From the NCBI GenBank assembly GCA_021234155.1, contig JAJEKV010000057.1, positions 3,753,821-3,817,820 of the forward strand: 64,000 bases of DNA. Direction: 5' to 3'. Positions 36,165-49,619 of the stretch are shown piece by piece. How positions within the stretch are numbered: the stretch's first letter is position 1; the number at the start of each line of letters is the position of its first letter. The translations under genes and the position numbers were made by a program. Below the pieces are notes generated by a model, which saw only the letters and a program-made list of their open reading frames with translations, did not search any database and was not told the origin of the DNA. The DNA comes from Isoetes taiwanensis (lineage: Eukaryota; Streptophyta; Lycopodiopsida; Isoetales; Isoetaceae).

Positions 36165-36600
36165 ACAAAAAGGAAAAGGAAGGGTAAAAGGGAAAGAAGG
36201 AAAAAGCTGGAAAGGCAAAAAGAAAAGGGAAATAGAGAAGAGAAAAGGGTCGATGACTGAGATTCACTAAATCTGACAGTGAAAAAAGGAATGGGAAAAG
36301 GGGAAAGAGGGTAAGGAAAAAAGGAAAAACCGCAAAATAGAAAAAGGAAAAAATTGAAACGCAAAGGGAGAAAGGGCAAGGGGGAAGGGAAAAAACGGGA
36401 AAGGAAAATGGGAAGAACTGGAAGGGGTAAAGAGGAAGGAAAATGGGAAAATGGGAGGGGAGAGAGAGGAAAAAGAGGGGGAAGAGAGAAAAAAAGTGAC
36501 AGAAAAAATGCAAAATAAATAAAAGGGAAATGGGAAAAAGAAAAACTGGGGAAAATCGAAAGGCAAAAAAAAAAAAGAAAAGCGGGGAATGGCAAAGATT
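36165..36600 (+). repeat. 430-bp polypurine tract
   Basis: The plus strand is almost pure A and G (AAAAGG, GGGAAA, AGGGAAAGG words) with few interruptions. The complementary strand gives long artificial open frames rich in Phe, Ser, Pro and Leu, which are not genes. Such tracts can form triplex DNA. Confidence 0.95.
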
Positions 36601-37035
36601 AGATAGGAGGTCGAATTCTTTAACAATGGAATACCTTTGGATTATTAGTGCTCTTTTCTCTCACTACTATAATATATCATTTACAAGTTCTCAGCTTATG
36701 CCTAGCTTTATCGTTTCTAGTATGAAATTTTGTCATTATCATTATGTGGCATATACTTATGACATATGTGAGACATATATATGTCATATATAGGCTATTT
36801 TTAAGAGTCGCAATTTTATTTACTCCCTAGAGTTCCATTTATTATAGAAGTTCCCAATTGAATAAACATTGGAGCATTCGAAGGAATAAAAAGAAGGTGT
36901 GTTTGTGCATATGTAATCTAGGTCAAGTTTAAAGGCTTACATCATCTTCAACCAGTGATAAGGTTTTAAGATCTTCATGATCTCTAATATTTCAAATCGT
37001 AGTAGGTTGTATATTGTGGAACACCACAAGGGACC

Positions 37036-37195
37036 GTGATGTCGAGGTGTCGTTCAACGACGACATGACGTCATTAATAACGTCGTTATTGCGACGTAGT
37101 TGACCGATGTCTAGACGTCGTTCAACGAGGTCGTGACGTCGTTAAATGACGTCATGGCGTAGTTCAATGACATCGTGATGTTGAACGATGTTTAG
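37036..37195. repeat. Degenerate GACGTCGTT repeat
   Basis: The words GACGTCGTTCAACGA, TGACGTCATTAATAACGTCG, GACGTCGTTAAATGACGTCA and related forms recur, several of them palindromic (TGACGTCA). The block is CpG-rich in AT-rich surroundings. Confidence 0.8.
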
Positions 37196-37499
37196 ACCAT
37201 GTAATCGAATAGATAACAATATTCCATGTTGCTTTTGTTCCAAGGGATTTGTTTGATGCCAAAAAGTATTGCCGAAGACTCTCTATTATATTGTTTTTTA
37301 TTATCTATGTAGTAATTGAGATTAGATAATGAATTATGGATGGAATAGTGAAGTTATGGTATTTATTGATATTGTTGGAATTTTAGATGTTAGGGAGCAT
37401 ATTGCAGGTGCAAAGTATAATACGGTGTCTGCTAAAAGACTGATTATGAAACAACCGGTTGAGTTTATATGTCATCTAACACACGTTTCAATGTCAAAG

Positions 37500-37625
37500 T
37501 CTGACCTGACATCATATATAATATAATGGCACATATAACATATTCATATGTCATATATAACACACGTCTTATATCTCATATGCCAGACCTAACAGCATAT
37601 ACTTGTCTCAACTCATATATAACAT
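37500..37625. repeat. AT-rich dispersed repeat, copy 1
   Basis: CATTCATATGTCATA.ATAACACACGTCT and AT.TCATA...CAGA words match 40,855-40,955 in order, about 3.4 kb apart. A weaker relative lies near 36,755-36,795. Confidence 0.65.
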
Positions 37626-37699
37626 ATCCAAATGTCATATGTATAACATACATATTATCTCTATCTCTAATATATAATTGTAATAGGAGAGATAAGGGG

Positions 37700-40600
37700 G
37701 AAGCTTAAATATTGTTTGTGGAAATTTATGTCTATGTTTAGGTTTGTACACGTGGAAGAAAAAAAAAATTAAGAAGCCTTCGGGGCTTTCTAGAAATTGC
37801 ATTTGGAGATTCTGGAATGTTCACTTCTTCTAGAAGCTTCGATTACAAGTTCTAGGCAGATCTAGTGCCCTCTTTGATTTTGTACAAAAAGGAACAACAC
37901 GCATTGGTTGAAGGAAATTTGTGATTGGTAACCGGAGGCGGATTAGTCTTCGGATGAAAGAAGCAGGAGATTATGGCAGGTTGTGATCGGTCTGTGGAGC
38001 CGAATTGTTTCAGAAAAGCAGAGTTTAGGATTTTATGCAGTATTAATTCTAATCTCTCAAATGAGGAAGCGTTTCTTTTTTTTCAGGAGGCTCTGAACTT
38101 TGCTAAGCTGGGTTGTTAAGGTAGCAAAGCTCTAAGCTCTGCTACGTTGCCGTGAAGTATAAGTTCTGAAAGCTCTGTTATGTTTGGCCGCTTCTTCCTA
38201 TAAACGGCTTTGCTTCTGAGGCCGACGGCCAACGGCCAACTCTAATCCTTTGGTAAAGAAATAGTGTGGATGATCAACGCTATTTCACTTCGATTCTGCA
38301 GTTCGACGGGCCAGATCGATTAGGGTTTGGCGTATAGGAAGTCGGGAATGCAATTTCTAAATTGCATGCAGATGGAGTTTTGATTTTGTCGATTCTGCAT
38401 TCCGTCAATCAGAAAAGGCAGGAGAACTGTGGAAAAACGTGGATGGCAGCAGTGTTGTACAGATTTCTCTAGCAAACAAAAGATACTCAGGAAATATTTC
38501 CAGTTCTATAGGTAATCTCTCTGCCCTCACCAAACTCGCTCCTCTATTCAATCAAGGCAGTGTGGTATAGCAGAAAAACACGCTCCTCTGTTGCTTGGTC
38601 GAGACCTTTTAGAATCAGATTTTGGGTCTGCAATTTAAGCTTTGTCTATGGATTTATAGCAGCTTTAACTATGGGTTAGATGCTCAGCAAAGACAACTTC
38701 TCGATCAAATGAAAACTGTGTTTCCTTCCAAGATCCGGCCCAAGATTTCTGTTTATGAGGTTCATTAAACTTCTTTAGGTCACGATGTAACTTTAATTTT
38801 CTTGAACACGAAGCAGCAGCCCAGTTGCAAATCCTCTGTTCTACTTTGCCCACGATTTTTATCTCCAAAAATTTGTTCTGTAAAGCAGGTGTTTTTGACT
38901 TCTTGAATCTTTCAATGTCAATTCCAATCTTCTTTCCATTCTAAAGCATGGTTTTGGTGTTTGCAGCTTAAAACGTGACTGCCCGATGGTTAGAGCTTCT
39001 TAGTCTGGATGGCAGTTCTCTGGTAAGATATTGAATTGCACAGTCAAGAAGTAAGAGCAAAGGGTAGTTCTGAAACTGCTTTCAGCGGCAGTGGGTCTTT
39101 CAAGTTTGAGGCGGAATCCGCCAGCATGCCTCTATCTATTTTAACAATTGACATCTGGCAAAGCCAGTTCTAGTGTTAATCCTGCCAAGCGGAAAAGAAA
39201 TCTATCATTCTGTAATGCGAGGTAAGAACTTCAAATTTTATCTACAAATTTCACTATTGTCCTGACATTCTTGCTAGAGGCACCTATCTATGGCCACGAA
39301 CAAATTCGTATGTGAAATTTGCAATAAAGAATATCAGATGTATTGGAGTGCATGTTCTCTTCAGTCAGGTTGCTTCACGATCTTCACAAAACATATTCTT
39401 GCTATTTCCGTATTTTCATTTGCCTAATCTCCTTTGTGTAGGATTTATCTTCTTTTTTTTGCTGAACAACTGTGGCGATATCATGCCAATTAAATTGTTC
39501 AGAAGGCAAGGATTTTAAGGGTGCAACCATTCGGCCAGTGCACAACATGAAGCAAGCAACTTTGAACTATGTTTGTATCAAAATATTTGTGCAAGGTATT
39601 GGAGGAGATTTAATAGGTATCCAACTGCTATACATGGCTATTAAACATAGATTAGTATGGATTAGCAGGTGCCTAAGTAGGTTGATTTTTGCAAGCCAAC
39701 ATATTTTTTGTACCCTTTTCTTAGGTTTTATTCTTTTTCCTGCGAGGGAGTTGCTATAGCTAGTAAGAGTAAATGATAAAGATGGATATGGTATCTTCAT
39801 CTATTTTAGATGAGCTTGGGAGAGAGGTGCTATAGCCAGCAAGAGTAAATGATTAAGATGGCATCTGCAACTATTTTAGATGAGTTGGTAAACAATTTGA
39901 GAACAAAATTGCTTGACAATTGGATAAAGTACAATATTAGAGCTTTCAATTTTAGCAGAGCTAAACTGCAGGAATAACATGTTGGAAACTTCTCCATTGG
40001 TATAGATCTTTAATTGCTGACTTGAGCATTTGCAACGTGGCATGCAATATAACGGTTCTTGACTTATATGGCATCTAAAGATGAGTAGTATTAGTAAAAG
40101 ATGTGCATCTTGATTATAATTAGTGTTTATATCCAGGTTATGGCTAACATAACATGAGCATCCAAGACATCAGAAACTGGCGTGGACAAACTACTTGAAT
40201 ATTATAGTTAGTATGAATATTGTTGAATGTATGCATGATATAGCAGGTTGAAGATTTCAGGAAAAATGCAACCAAAGTTGAAAAGTTGTTGATCAGTTTA
40301 TCTATAAAAGCAATTTTTTTAGAGCAACCTCATGTCCAATTCACTTAAATCCACTATGCTCCTCTACTCATATAGGCTCCCTCTTTGTCTCCTTCAGCGG
40401 CTCGATCGCTTAGTGTCATCAATCATTGTTACAATATCTATGTCATATACTAAATGCATCTACATTCACTGATCCTCATGGATTGCTGCATAGGAGGAAC
40501 ACAAAATTAAGTGCTTAACACAATGCACCTTGATTATTTCAAAAACCTAGAGAGCAATGTCACAAAGCATCCATCAACAAAAAATATGCCAATTCAATAT

Positions 40601-40800
40601 ACACATGACAAAGGAATACTGAATAAGCCTCTAATACGGGCATGATATAACATGAATCCAAGATTAAGCACAAAGTATTTTGCCATTCGAAAACACAAAT
40701 GGTACCCAACTATAATAGGAGCTAAATTATGTCTTGCTAATTTGACTGTAAACATAGTAGAAAAGATTTTCCGAAAGGATGATATTCTTTAGATGCTATG
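37700..40800. other. AT-rich sequence, no gene seen
   Basis: There are many short open frames, none with a recognisable domain or splice structure. A 40-bp word (GCTATAGC.AG.AAGAGTAAATGAT.AAGATGG) is repeated at 39,753 and 39,830. Confidence 0.4.
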
Positions 40801-40801
40801 G

Positions 40802-40837
40802 TGCGGCGGCGACCGCCGCCGCGATAAAGTTCTTGTA
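40802..40837. repeat. GC-rich hairpin terminus
   Basis: A GCGGCGGCGAC/CGCCGCCGC hairpin is followed by GATAAAGTTCTTGTA, the inverted form of the terminus at 34,386. The AT-rich repeat copy 2 (40,855-40,955) follows it. Confidence 0.75.
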
Positions 40838-40984
40838 TGTTATAATTTAGGTCTGACATAATAATATATAATGTAGTGATATATATGACACATTCATATG
40901 TCATACATAACACACGTCTCAAATGTCATAAGTCAGATTTAATGACACTACTACTAATATATGTAGTTTTATAATATATGTAGT

Positions 40985-41335
40985 TTTGTTGTGTAATTCT
41001 TGGAAAAACAAAGTATCAATCAATCTTATGTATAGTCCATGATGGCTCTTTAGATGCAAAATTTTAAAATTTTAGAACCTAATTATCTATAAATTTTTGT
41101 TTTTACCTTATGTTATAAATCTTGAACTCTCGTTTGTGTAATGTTGAGAAAACAAAGCATCAATCAACTTATGTATAGTCCATGATGGCTCTTGAAGACG
41201 TACAATTCTAAAATATTAGAACCTAAATATCTATAAATTTATGTTGTCTATCTTATGTTATAAATTTTGAACTCTTGTTTTGTGTGTCTTTCAGAAAACA
41301 AAGTATCAATCAAGCTTATGCATATTCTATATTTT
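40985..41335. repeat. Tandem repeat, period about 145 bp, 2.4 copies
   Basis: AAACAAAG.ATCAATCAA.CTTATG recurs at about 41,007, 41,152 and 41,296. TATAGTCCATGATGGCTCTT is shared by the first two units. Confidence 0.9.
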
Positions 41336-42190
41336 TAAATTTTTAAATTCTAATGTTACATTGGAGAATAAAATCCCCTACCCTCCCCTCTTCAATCTCG
41401 TATTAATTTACAATTCAAATCCCCTCTCCCTTTCGTATAGATTTGCATTTAAAATGGTTCATACTTAAAAATAAGTTGTCAACCATTATGTAGTCAACAT
41501 GCCATCTAAATTGATATTTTTTGGTATGTTTTGTATACATTTTTTTTGTTTCTGCTTGCAATGGAGAACCCAATATAATAAGTAACTATTGATGAATTTC
41601 CATCTTCACTTTCTTATTCTCTATACTTTAAGGAGTGCGAATTGAATGAAGCAAAACAAGATTCCCTACAATGTGAATTATTAGATAAGCCCTTTCATCT
41701 GATTGTGAGTGTGCACTTTGTAGATTCATATGGTTATCCTTCCCTTCTTTAATAGTTTTATATGAGCTATCGTAAATTAAATAGAATTGATGAGAATTAC
41801 ATATTTTTTGAAGGCATCATTTGAGAACTTGATTTGTAGATTTTGTGTCAAATGTGAACTTGAAATTTCAAAAAGTTATCAAAAGAAAATTCCTTATATC
41901 TTGAATTTGAGACACTGATGTAGACCTATCCCAAGCTTGATCTCAAGATTGGAGATTTCACTTTTCTTTCGGGTTCGGAGCCTAATCTATTTGGGTTACT
42001 AATAGTTTGAATAGACGAATGTATAAAGATTGCTCTTGAACAAGAATGCGTAAAGATTGCTTTTGATTGCTCTGGTAAAATGAAACACACAAATTACAAC
42101 TGTCAGAATTTTTGGAGCGAATCCTGCTACAAAAGTGGTGGATCTTCATCCCAATGTGTTTGACCTCCTTGAGTCACCTCCAGCTATTTA
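41336..42190. other. AT-rich sequence, no gene seen
   Basis: There is no recognisable feature. Confidence 0.4.
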
Positions 42191-42194
42191 GCCT

Positions 42195-42635
42195 CCATCC
42201 TTTTATGAACCTCAGCCTCCAACCATTCAGCCTCCACAGTTTAATGATTCCATCGCCATCTCCTCCACCTCCTCATGTAGTACGCCCACCCTTGGGACAA
42301 GGGTGCAATTGCGATCCTCAAGAAGATATCAACGGCCGCTATTGCACCATTAGAAAGGCTTGAAGGCATCAGCGCACAATTGCAAAGACAAACGCGATGG
42401 CAAAGGTTATGATGGGATGGGCAATGTATGTCAATCAAACAAGCACTAGCAATGAATAAACCGGGTACTAGTAGAAGTCTGGAGTATGGTTGTTGCTACA
42501 AATAGTAGAACAAGGGTTTGTTGCTATAAATATGAAGCTAATATGGTGGGATCAAAATTAACATCCAGTATGTATTTACTATAATAGCTATAAAAATTAA
42601 TCTAACGTGATGGGGATCAAGATTAAGGATCCAAG
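42195..42635 (+). repeat. Dispersed repeat, copy 2 of 3
   Basis: From 42,321 it matches 63,601-63,903 closely, including GATATCAACGGCCGCTATTG and GGGATCAAGATTAAGGATCC. Both copies end at the same point (GGATCCAAG), which suggests a real element end. Upstream it matches copy 1 over a proline-rich coding-like segment. Confidence 0.88.
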
Positions 42636-42639
42636 CTTT

Positions 42640-44770
42640 TCATTTTCAAAATAAATGGTATGCCAAGAAAATTTAGTGGTTGTACAACTATTCATTAGGA
42701 AGCTTTTTTCATGATATTCATAGAATTTGCAGGACCTACATGTTTTCAAGTTTTGTTTGTCCTTCTATATAAAGCAGTATCCAATTTCTATTCGCACCTA
42801 ATTTCTTTCTTCAAAATTAGGAGAGCATGACACATTGCATTGAGGCATTTATTGCATTAATTTCAGATTTGAGGCATTTATGAGCAGTATGGTGGAGGAA
42901 GAACGCGCGCATCTTCCTCCCCTTCTTTGCTGCAGTTAAGCATGGCTTTCAATCTGCCTCTTGGATTCCGGAAGATCTTTAAGCAAAGCTTCCTAGATAT
43001 CCAAATGCATGTACAAACCTATGGCCGAAAGAAGCATGGCAGAGTCATTCAAAGAAAAACTTGAGACTGGTATTTAATGGTAAAACTGCAAAGGGTAAAT
43101 TAAATATGAAAGTATGAGGCACAAAAATTGGTCCGCTGTTACAGATTAAGCTCGAATCCTTCTCTAAGCATAGCTGGAGCTCTTGGCCCTCTTGAGATTT
43201 AGACTCAAGCATATCTTTGCCCAAAAACGCTGCCCATTATGTTGTTTAGAGATGCCCTCTGTAAAAATGGTCGAATTTTATCAGACCCATCAAATTTTTG
43301 CTGTGAAGTTCTAGCTATGGCCTGGATCATTATCGAGGTCTCGGATTGCTTCAGCGATTCATGGGCTTGAATCGGGCAGGGAGAAAACAAATGGGTAGAA
43401 GCAATGCAGCAAAAATAACTGCAGTAATCTCCGTATGGGGCAAACTCAATCGCGCGCCCAAACAGAAGCTGCTAAGCAAATTGTTTTATAGGAGTCGATC
43501 TGCAAATGCAGAACTATTTAGAAGCTCTGTGGCTATTTCTGGCTTGGAAGAGATTATCAGTCTGACGAATCCGAGGCTTAAAGACACGCAAGATCCGGCA
43601 CCATATTACTCAACGTTTTTTTTCAAGCTTCTTTTTTCAGTGTATCAGAGCGTTTGCATGTAGAAAGCATAGTAACAAAGATTATATCGCTACTCACATT
43701 GTTAATCAGATCCGTGATCGGCGAAAATAGGTGCAAACAGGAGCCTGATCAGGGAAAACATTCAACAAAAGGGCACAAAGAATTCCTGCCGGAGTTTTCT
43801 TTACCTTCTAGTTTGTTAAACGTGTTGTCACATTGCCGCTCTATCCAAACTGTTGCTTCACCAGACCTCAAGCAAGCAACATACCTTTGTCCCCACATCT
43901 CGTTACGGTAATGCTTAACCAAGAAGGAGTCGGTTCAACTGAGTCGGTTCACTTCCATCTCTCCATTTACTCCAACCTTCAAAAGTTGTCGTCCTAACCC
44001 AACTGACACGTCATTGACATGGCATTTAATGCATGTGGCTAAATCTGGGTCATCATCATAAATGTTGCTTGCCACCTCATTTGCTTAGTGCATAGAGCAT
44101 TAATGAAATTTAATCCGAGTTAGTTTGCCCCTTTATTTTTAGAGATATATATAGTGGATAGATATTATGGCTATGCATTAATCTTTTTGAATATCATTTG
44201 CCACGTCATAGTGCATTAATGAAATTAATAATGGTTAGATTTGTAAATATAACGGTCTAGATTAGATGCCCTAATTTGAAGGGTCTAGATTAAATGCCCC
44301 AAAAATTGCACCTTCTTTGCAATTTCTCCAAAAAGATCAAGGGCTATGATTTTGCCTTCCCCTCTTGATCCGATGGTCTAGAGGCATGGTGCATGCCACC
44401 ATGCGTGACCCGATGTAGATCCTAAGGCCATAGCTGTGCCACCTCATTAGCCTCCAAATAGACGGCCTAGATTGATTTGAATATGTAATCTATCCATGGG
44501 TACATCGTTTCCCATGTAATAAGACCAAACATAGAGATAGCATTTATATTATTATATTTACAATATATATAATCATATTATATTTTTCTATTTTTTCTTT
44601 TGTCGTTCCTGGTCCGTTCTCAACTAGGGCAACATTGCCTCTTTTTTGTCATCTACAATATGGAGGTTAGAGTTCTCCAAGTTAGACACATTTAGTTCAA
44701 TTTCACAGGTTCACTGAGTTACTTTCGACTTAATACAAACCCTCATTTGCCACGAGTAAAGCAAAAGAAA
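42640..44770. other. No gene recognised
   Basis: A plus-strand open frame at 43,346-43,663 has no recognisable domain. I do not call a gene. Confidence 0.4.
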
Positions 44771-44774
44771 TGTT

Positions 44775-45174
44775 CGCGGCGGCCTTGGCCGCCACGATAA
44801 ATTTCTTGTATTATATAAAGAGGAGAAAAAACTTGTAGATAATAGTCTTTGGTATATAACAAATGTTATCAAATTACCACCAATAGCACAAATAAGAATA
44901 ATAGTATTAGTCAAATATAAGCACAGTACTTTGATGTTGTACATTCACGTAGTAACCTCTATGCAAACAAATAACGCCACATGCTATCTATTGAATCATG
45001 AAACAAAGAGTCATTTTTTATGTTTAGTATTGACATATACTAAAAATAGCACGTGAAGATCTTCAACACTATTTGAAGTAAGAGCACAAAGAGAAGTAAA
45101 TAAAAAGCATCAAGAAAAAGTTTCCAAGGATTTATACACTTACAAGAATTTATCGCGGCGGTTGTCACCGCCGC
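44775..45174. mobile_element. MITE candidate with 35-bp GC-rich inverted termini
   Basis: The left end is GCGGCGGCC with hairpin, then CGATAAATTTCTTGTA. The right end is TACAAGAATTTATCG, then a GCGGCGG/CCGCCGC hairpin, the reverse complement. The 400-bp element is AT-rich inside. I see no clear target duplication. Single ends of the same kind at 34,386 and 40,802 show a dispersed family. Confidence 0.5.
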
Positions 45175-45179
45175 TACGT

Positions 45180-47580
45180 TGTGCTTTTTAGTTTGTGTCT
45201 TTAAGAAAAAAGAAGGAATAGTCATTGATATTCCATCATGCACACTTCCTTCAAATTAATTAAGCATTACAAACAACTCATAAAAAAATTCACCATAATA
45301 TTATAGTTGGTCAATAACAATATAAAAAATGTTCATCTTATATCTATCCATATTAGTTTTTGAGGTCGGATGTTGCAGCTACATGGGATCGTGACTTGGA
45401 GAAGGGTTTACCCCTGGTATGTGCCTCTTATACCAAGGGTCTGCTCACTTTGCTAGTGTGTTTGTTGTAGTTTCTGAAGCGAGGGCTTATGAAACCACTA
45501 GGGTATCTAACAGAAACAGATTTTATGCTTGCCTTATTTTTTCCTTGCCATAGATATCACCATCACCAGTTCCGGCAGCCATATTTTGTTGTTAAAGTTT
45601 CAGCTCATGCGCCTTCAAGCAGTTGCAAAATAAATCTAGGTCCCTGTTGGCCCTTTCCTACTACCATATTGTGCTTAGCTTTTGCTCTCAGCTTTATTCC
45701 GAACATTGCTTCTTTCTTCTTGTGATGTGCTTTCTTCAAGCTTGGAAGTGCCATAGGAGCAAAAGTTGGAGCCCAAATAAAAGCGTAAGTTTAGCCCTCG
45801 AACCCCAAACCAGAGCTTTGCAAAGAGATGTGCATATCGTTAAGGAAGAGAAAGGTCTTGAAGAAATGTAAAAGGGTCCAGGGCCGGATTCAACGAAACG
45901 TTGCATAAAAAAAAAAGGGAGACTTACTTCGAAGGAATGCAGCAAGATGCAAAATCACTACTATAGATTTATAAGGTCTCTTAGGTTGCTCTGTAAACTC
46001 AGATGTAATTACCAACTGAAAAAAAGCCCTCACAATCTAGAGCAGAGCAGACAGGCCCACCAGCATAAGCAACACAAAAAATCGAATATAAATCTATCAT
46101 TATCTAATTCAAACTACCTCGAGCAATTTGGCGGCATGTCCGATGGTAAGGATATGGTCTTTTACTGCATTTTGAGAGAAACAAAAGCCTGTAAATTAAG
46201 AAAATAAAAAAGTCCTGTAAATTAAGAAAATAAAAAGTGCTATGTTCTGCTACAGGCTTGATTAACAGAGTTTTGCATTCCTGTTGCCCATCTAGTTTGG
46301 CATCTCTGCTATAAGAAGCTTATTATGCCTGTTTGTTCTCCCGCTCCCAAGTATGATTTTTCATTCTTGTGCTGCAAAACTTAGCCAGAGATTCTGAAAG
46401 TACAATTTTTTTCAGTACTCAATCAAGCAATAAGGAAACTACTCCAACTACATAAGTGGGATCTCCATTTCTCTTCTTGATAATTTTTCGCCACCTTTAA
46501 ATGCATCTTCACCTAAAATTTGGCAAGAAACGGTAACTTTATGAGACTAATTCTTCAGATTGTGAAGAAAATAGAATATAGTATCTTGCCTGACTTCACA
46601 GTCTCTGCAAGCAAATCTACCTGAAACTAAGCTCTGCACAGTCCCTTGATGTCCTGCCAGCATTTTCACAACGTGAATCAACCCTTAATGTGATGTGAAT
46701 CAATCCCCCTAACAATAATAACTATCGAACCATGCTCTTCAGATTATTGACCTGAAGTCTGCTAATGATTGCAGACCATTCCAATTATGCTGCAACAATA
46801 TTAAGATATTGCATAGTAATTTTTTGGTCCAATTAAGTGTCACAGATGATAAAACCCTAGACAATCCCACAAAAAAGGGCAAATACCTGGGTACAATCCG
46901 AAGCCAAAGCAAAAAGGAAGCAAAGACAAGATATTTTCTGAACAACCGACCAAATCCTGTATAGATTGTGCATAGAGCCTCCATAAAAGCTTACGGCAAA
47001 ATCATTAGGTTCTTATATTCTATCATCCGCTCCTTTGCTCCACGCTCTACTAGTATCCTATTCTTCCTTTCTCTTAGAGTGCTCCTTCATTTTTATAGTT
47101 CGGTACCAAATCTTTCAAAAATATACCAACACAGTCGCGGGCGTCCAGAGCTGTTGCCTTTTCCATAATCAAGACTCGCCTATTCAAACCCAAAAATCTC
47201 CCAAGATTGGATGCTACCGACCTAGCTCAGGAGAAAAATCGCGCCACTTCAAGCCGATGCACGTCTACTCCTCCTTCGGCCTGCTGGACACTCATCCTCG
47301 AACCTTTTGGCCTTGAGAGTGCTTGAAGGCCAGCCCACCCTCTGAGGGGACATCACACCCGGGCGGTGGGGAATAAAAGATTGCTGCGGCAGCTCTATGA
47401 CCCGCCCAGGGGACGCGTGCGCCCATACCCCCACGGGATGGCCCCCCATTGGTTCTCGTGGGCCGAGGATGTTGAGGAGGGCACCGCGAACGGGCGGGCT
47501 AATGGGAAGGCAAAATGACCTCGATGGTATGCGCCGAAGTTACTCAAATGGGCGGGCGGCACCGCTTGTGCCGTCCTCAC
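45180..47580. other. No gene recognised
   Basis: The AT-rich region carries only short open frames. The last 300 bp become GC-rich and may be eroded upstream LINE sequence. Confidence 0.4.
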
Positions 47581-47589
47581 TACCACTGC

Positions 47590-49580
47590 TCAACGAGCAT
47601 TGCAGAAGGTCTCCCCCCGACAATGGACCACAAGCGGGGTTGTTCCCATTCACAAGGCGGGCGACCCACACTTTGTCCGCCAATTACGGGACGATCATGG
47701 TCGATTCGGTATTTGCCAAACCGTTGGTCGGCATTCTCGAAGCAGCGGTTGACCCGGGCGTAGGCGGCAGATGTGCGAAAGCCTCACACGAGGCGGGCTT
47801 TAGACCCCGCCACTCAACGATTGACCATATCTTTACACCGCGCATCGATTGAAGACCGGCCGGAATCATCTAAGCAGGACTTGTATTGCCGCTTTGTGGA
47901 CTTCGCGAAGGCTTTTGATACTGATTCCACAGGGAAAGCCGTAGGGCTAGATCAAGCGTCAATCGGGGCTCCCCTGCGCATGCGCGAGAATGCCATATAC
48001 AAAGTTGTATGAGAGTTGTTTTGGCGGGATGCACCGACGGGCCGAGCATTCACCAAGAGTATCGGGGTCCGGCGGGGTTGCCCCCTCTCGCCAACACTTT
48101 TTGGCCTCTACATTGATCGGTTAGAGCCCCGCTTCGCGAAAGCATGGGGATGGCATACGCCTTTTGCACCGTGTCATCCGCCAGCTTTTATCTATGCGAC
48201 GATGTTGGCTGCGCCCACACCCCGGCTATGCAGTCTCACGGGCGCCCTAGACACATTTTGTCGGGCTACGTGACATCGCGGCGTCAATCCGCCAAGACCG
48301 GGTGGTTCTCATATCCTCTTCACGCCACCCCATGCCTCCTGCGGGGGCGGCTGGGACGTCAGCCCACCTACAAGTACCTAGGGGTGGAGTTCCCCCCTCG
48401 CCTCTGGCGGGAGGCGTCTATCCGCTTATGGTGATAGCAGTTGGAAAGCTTTATGCCATCGCGAGAACAACGGTCACCCGGCGAGCTCTATGATTGGGGC
48501 CATCGGTCGCGATCCGTCGCACCGGTCGAGCCCTGTCATCCATGACGGGTCGAGGTTTGGGGCCCTATCGTTTCTTTGGCGACACGGAATGACTTGGAGC
48601 AGTGGTGTAAGGCATTTTGGCACGGGCACTTGGGGTGAAACCTTCAGTCCCCTATCGGTCTCTGCTGCGAAATCGGATTCTTGCGCCACCGGGCAGCCCT
48701 GATAGACACATCGTCTATTTTCGGAAAGTGGTTACTATGGGTGATGCTCGGCCCCGCTTTTGGGCTTACACTGGGCCATGGGTCCCCAGCGGCTTAGGGC
48801 CTGTTGGAGGGTAAAGAGATCGATGGTTCACCGATGGAATGTGCAGGAGCACGCAGATGCGTCGCAGGTGGGCACGGCCCGATCGTGGCAACTGCGGGGA
48901 GTACCTAGACGCTTGTTTCCTTGGCAAGCTCGGGACCCCCGGCGGCTCTAGAGCACGTCAAAATGGCCCATTACAAGGAGCACATCAACCCCATGTTAGC
49001 CCCTGGGCCCACAGCTCTACCTGCGTTCCCACCGCCCCCGAAAAGCCGCAACTCATTGCCTCCATTCGCGCGGGTGCCCACCATCTTCGCGATCGAGATG
49101 GGCGGTGGATTGGGAGCCCCGCCAGACAGGCTTTCTGTCGGTCTTTGTCAAACGGGTGCCATTGAGGATGAGTCTCACACTTTCCAGAGTTGCCCGGCGT
49201 TGATCGGTCCGGGCCGATATCGCCCCTTAGTATGCGGCGGACTTGCCCTTGCATTTGCTGATGAACACACCGGTCGACGCGTGCCACGGGGTCGCACATT
49301 CGAGGTAATGGACCTGCGAGGTCACCTTTTGCCCCCGGCCGCCGCCTCCGTGATTAGGCACTACGGTGTGGTGCATGACCCAGTATATATTTGGGTGTTT
49401 TACGCATTTTATATGTTAGGGCCTTTGTCGGCCGAGGCCGATTCTTTGCCCGCGGTTTTTCCCTCGAAAACCCTTCGGGCGGGTTTTTAATCCGCAATGA
49501 ATTAAACTGCTGCGTTTCATTATCCCATAGACCGATTGGTCTCCGTGGACGATAAAAGAACCTTCCTTCCTTCCTTTTGT
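47590..49580 (+). mobile_element. Decayed LINE (non-LTR retrotransposon), 5'-truncated
   Basis: Reverse-transcriptase motifs follow in order but in shifting frames: FRPRHSTIDHIF near 47,810, FVDFAKAFDT near 47,890, GVRRGCPLSPTLFGLYID at 48,064. The YADD box near 48,187 is split by a one-base deletion (FIYA in one frame, DDV in the next). The C-terminal Cys-His motif, CQTGAIEDESHTFQSC, lies near 49,147. The 3' untranslated region with GTTTTTCCCTCGAAAACCC ends in GTGGACGATAAAA and CCTT repeats at about 49,578. It is strikingly GC-rich relative to its surroundings. The element encodes copying and target priming functions but is dead. Confidence 0.88.
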
Positions 49581-49619
49581 ATCAACGAAAAGATGAAACC
49601 GACTGATTTCAGAGTTATT

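Noticed and set aside
36080-36626. Several long minus-strand open frames rich in Phe, Ser, Pro and Leu
   Set aside because: They are translations of the complement of the polypurine tract and contain no domain. Lack of A and G on that strand removes stop codons.
34386-40837. A single 6.4-kb element bounded by the hairpin termini at 34,386 and 40,802
   Set aside because: There is no target duplication and no coding region in between, and the pair at 44,775/45,141 points the termini the opposite way. Solo ends are as likely.
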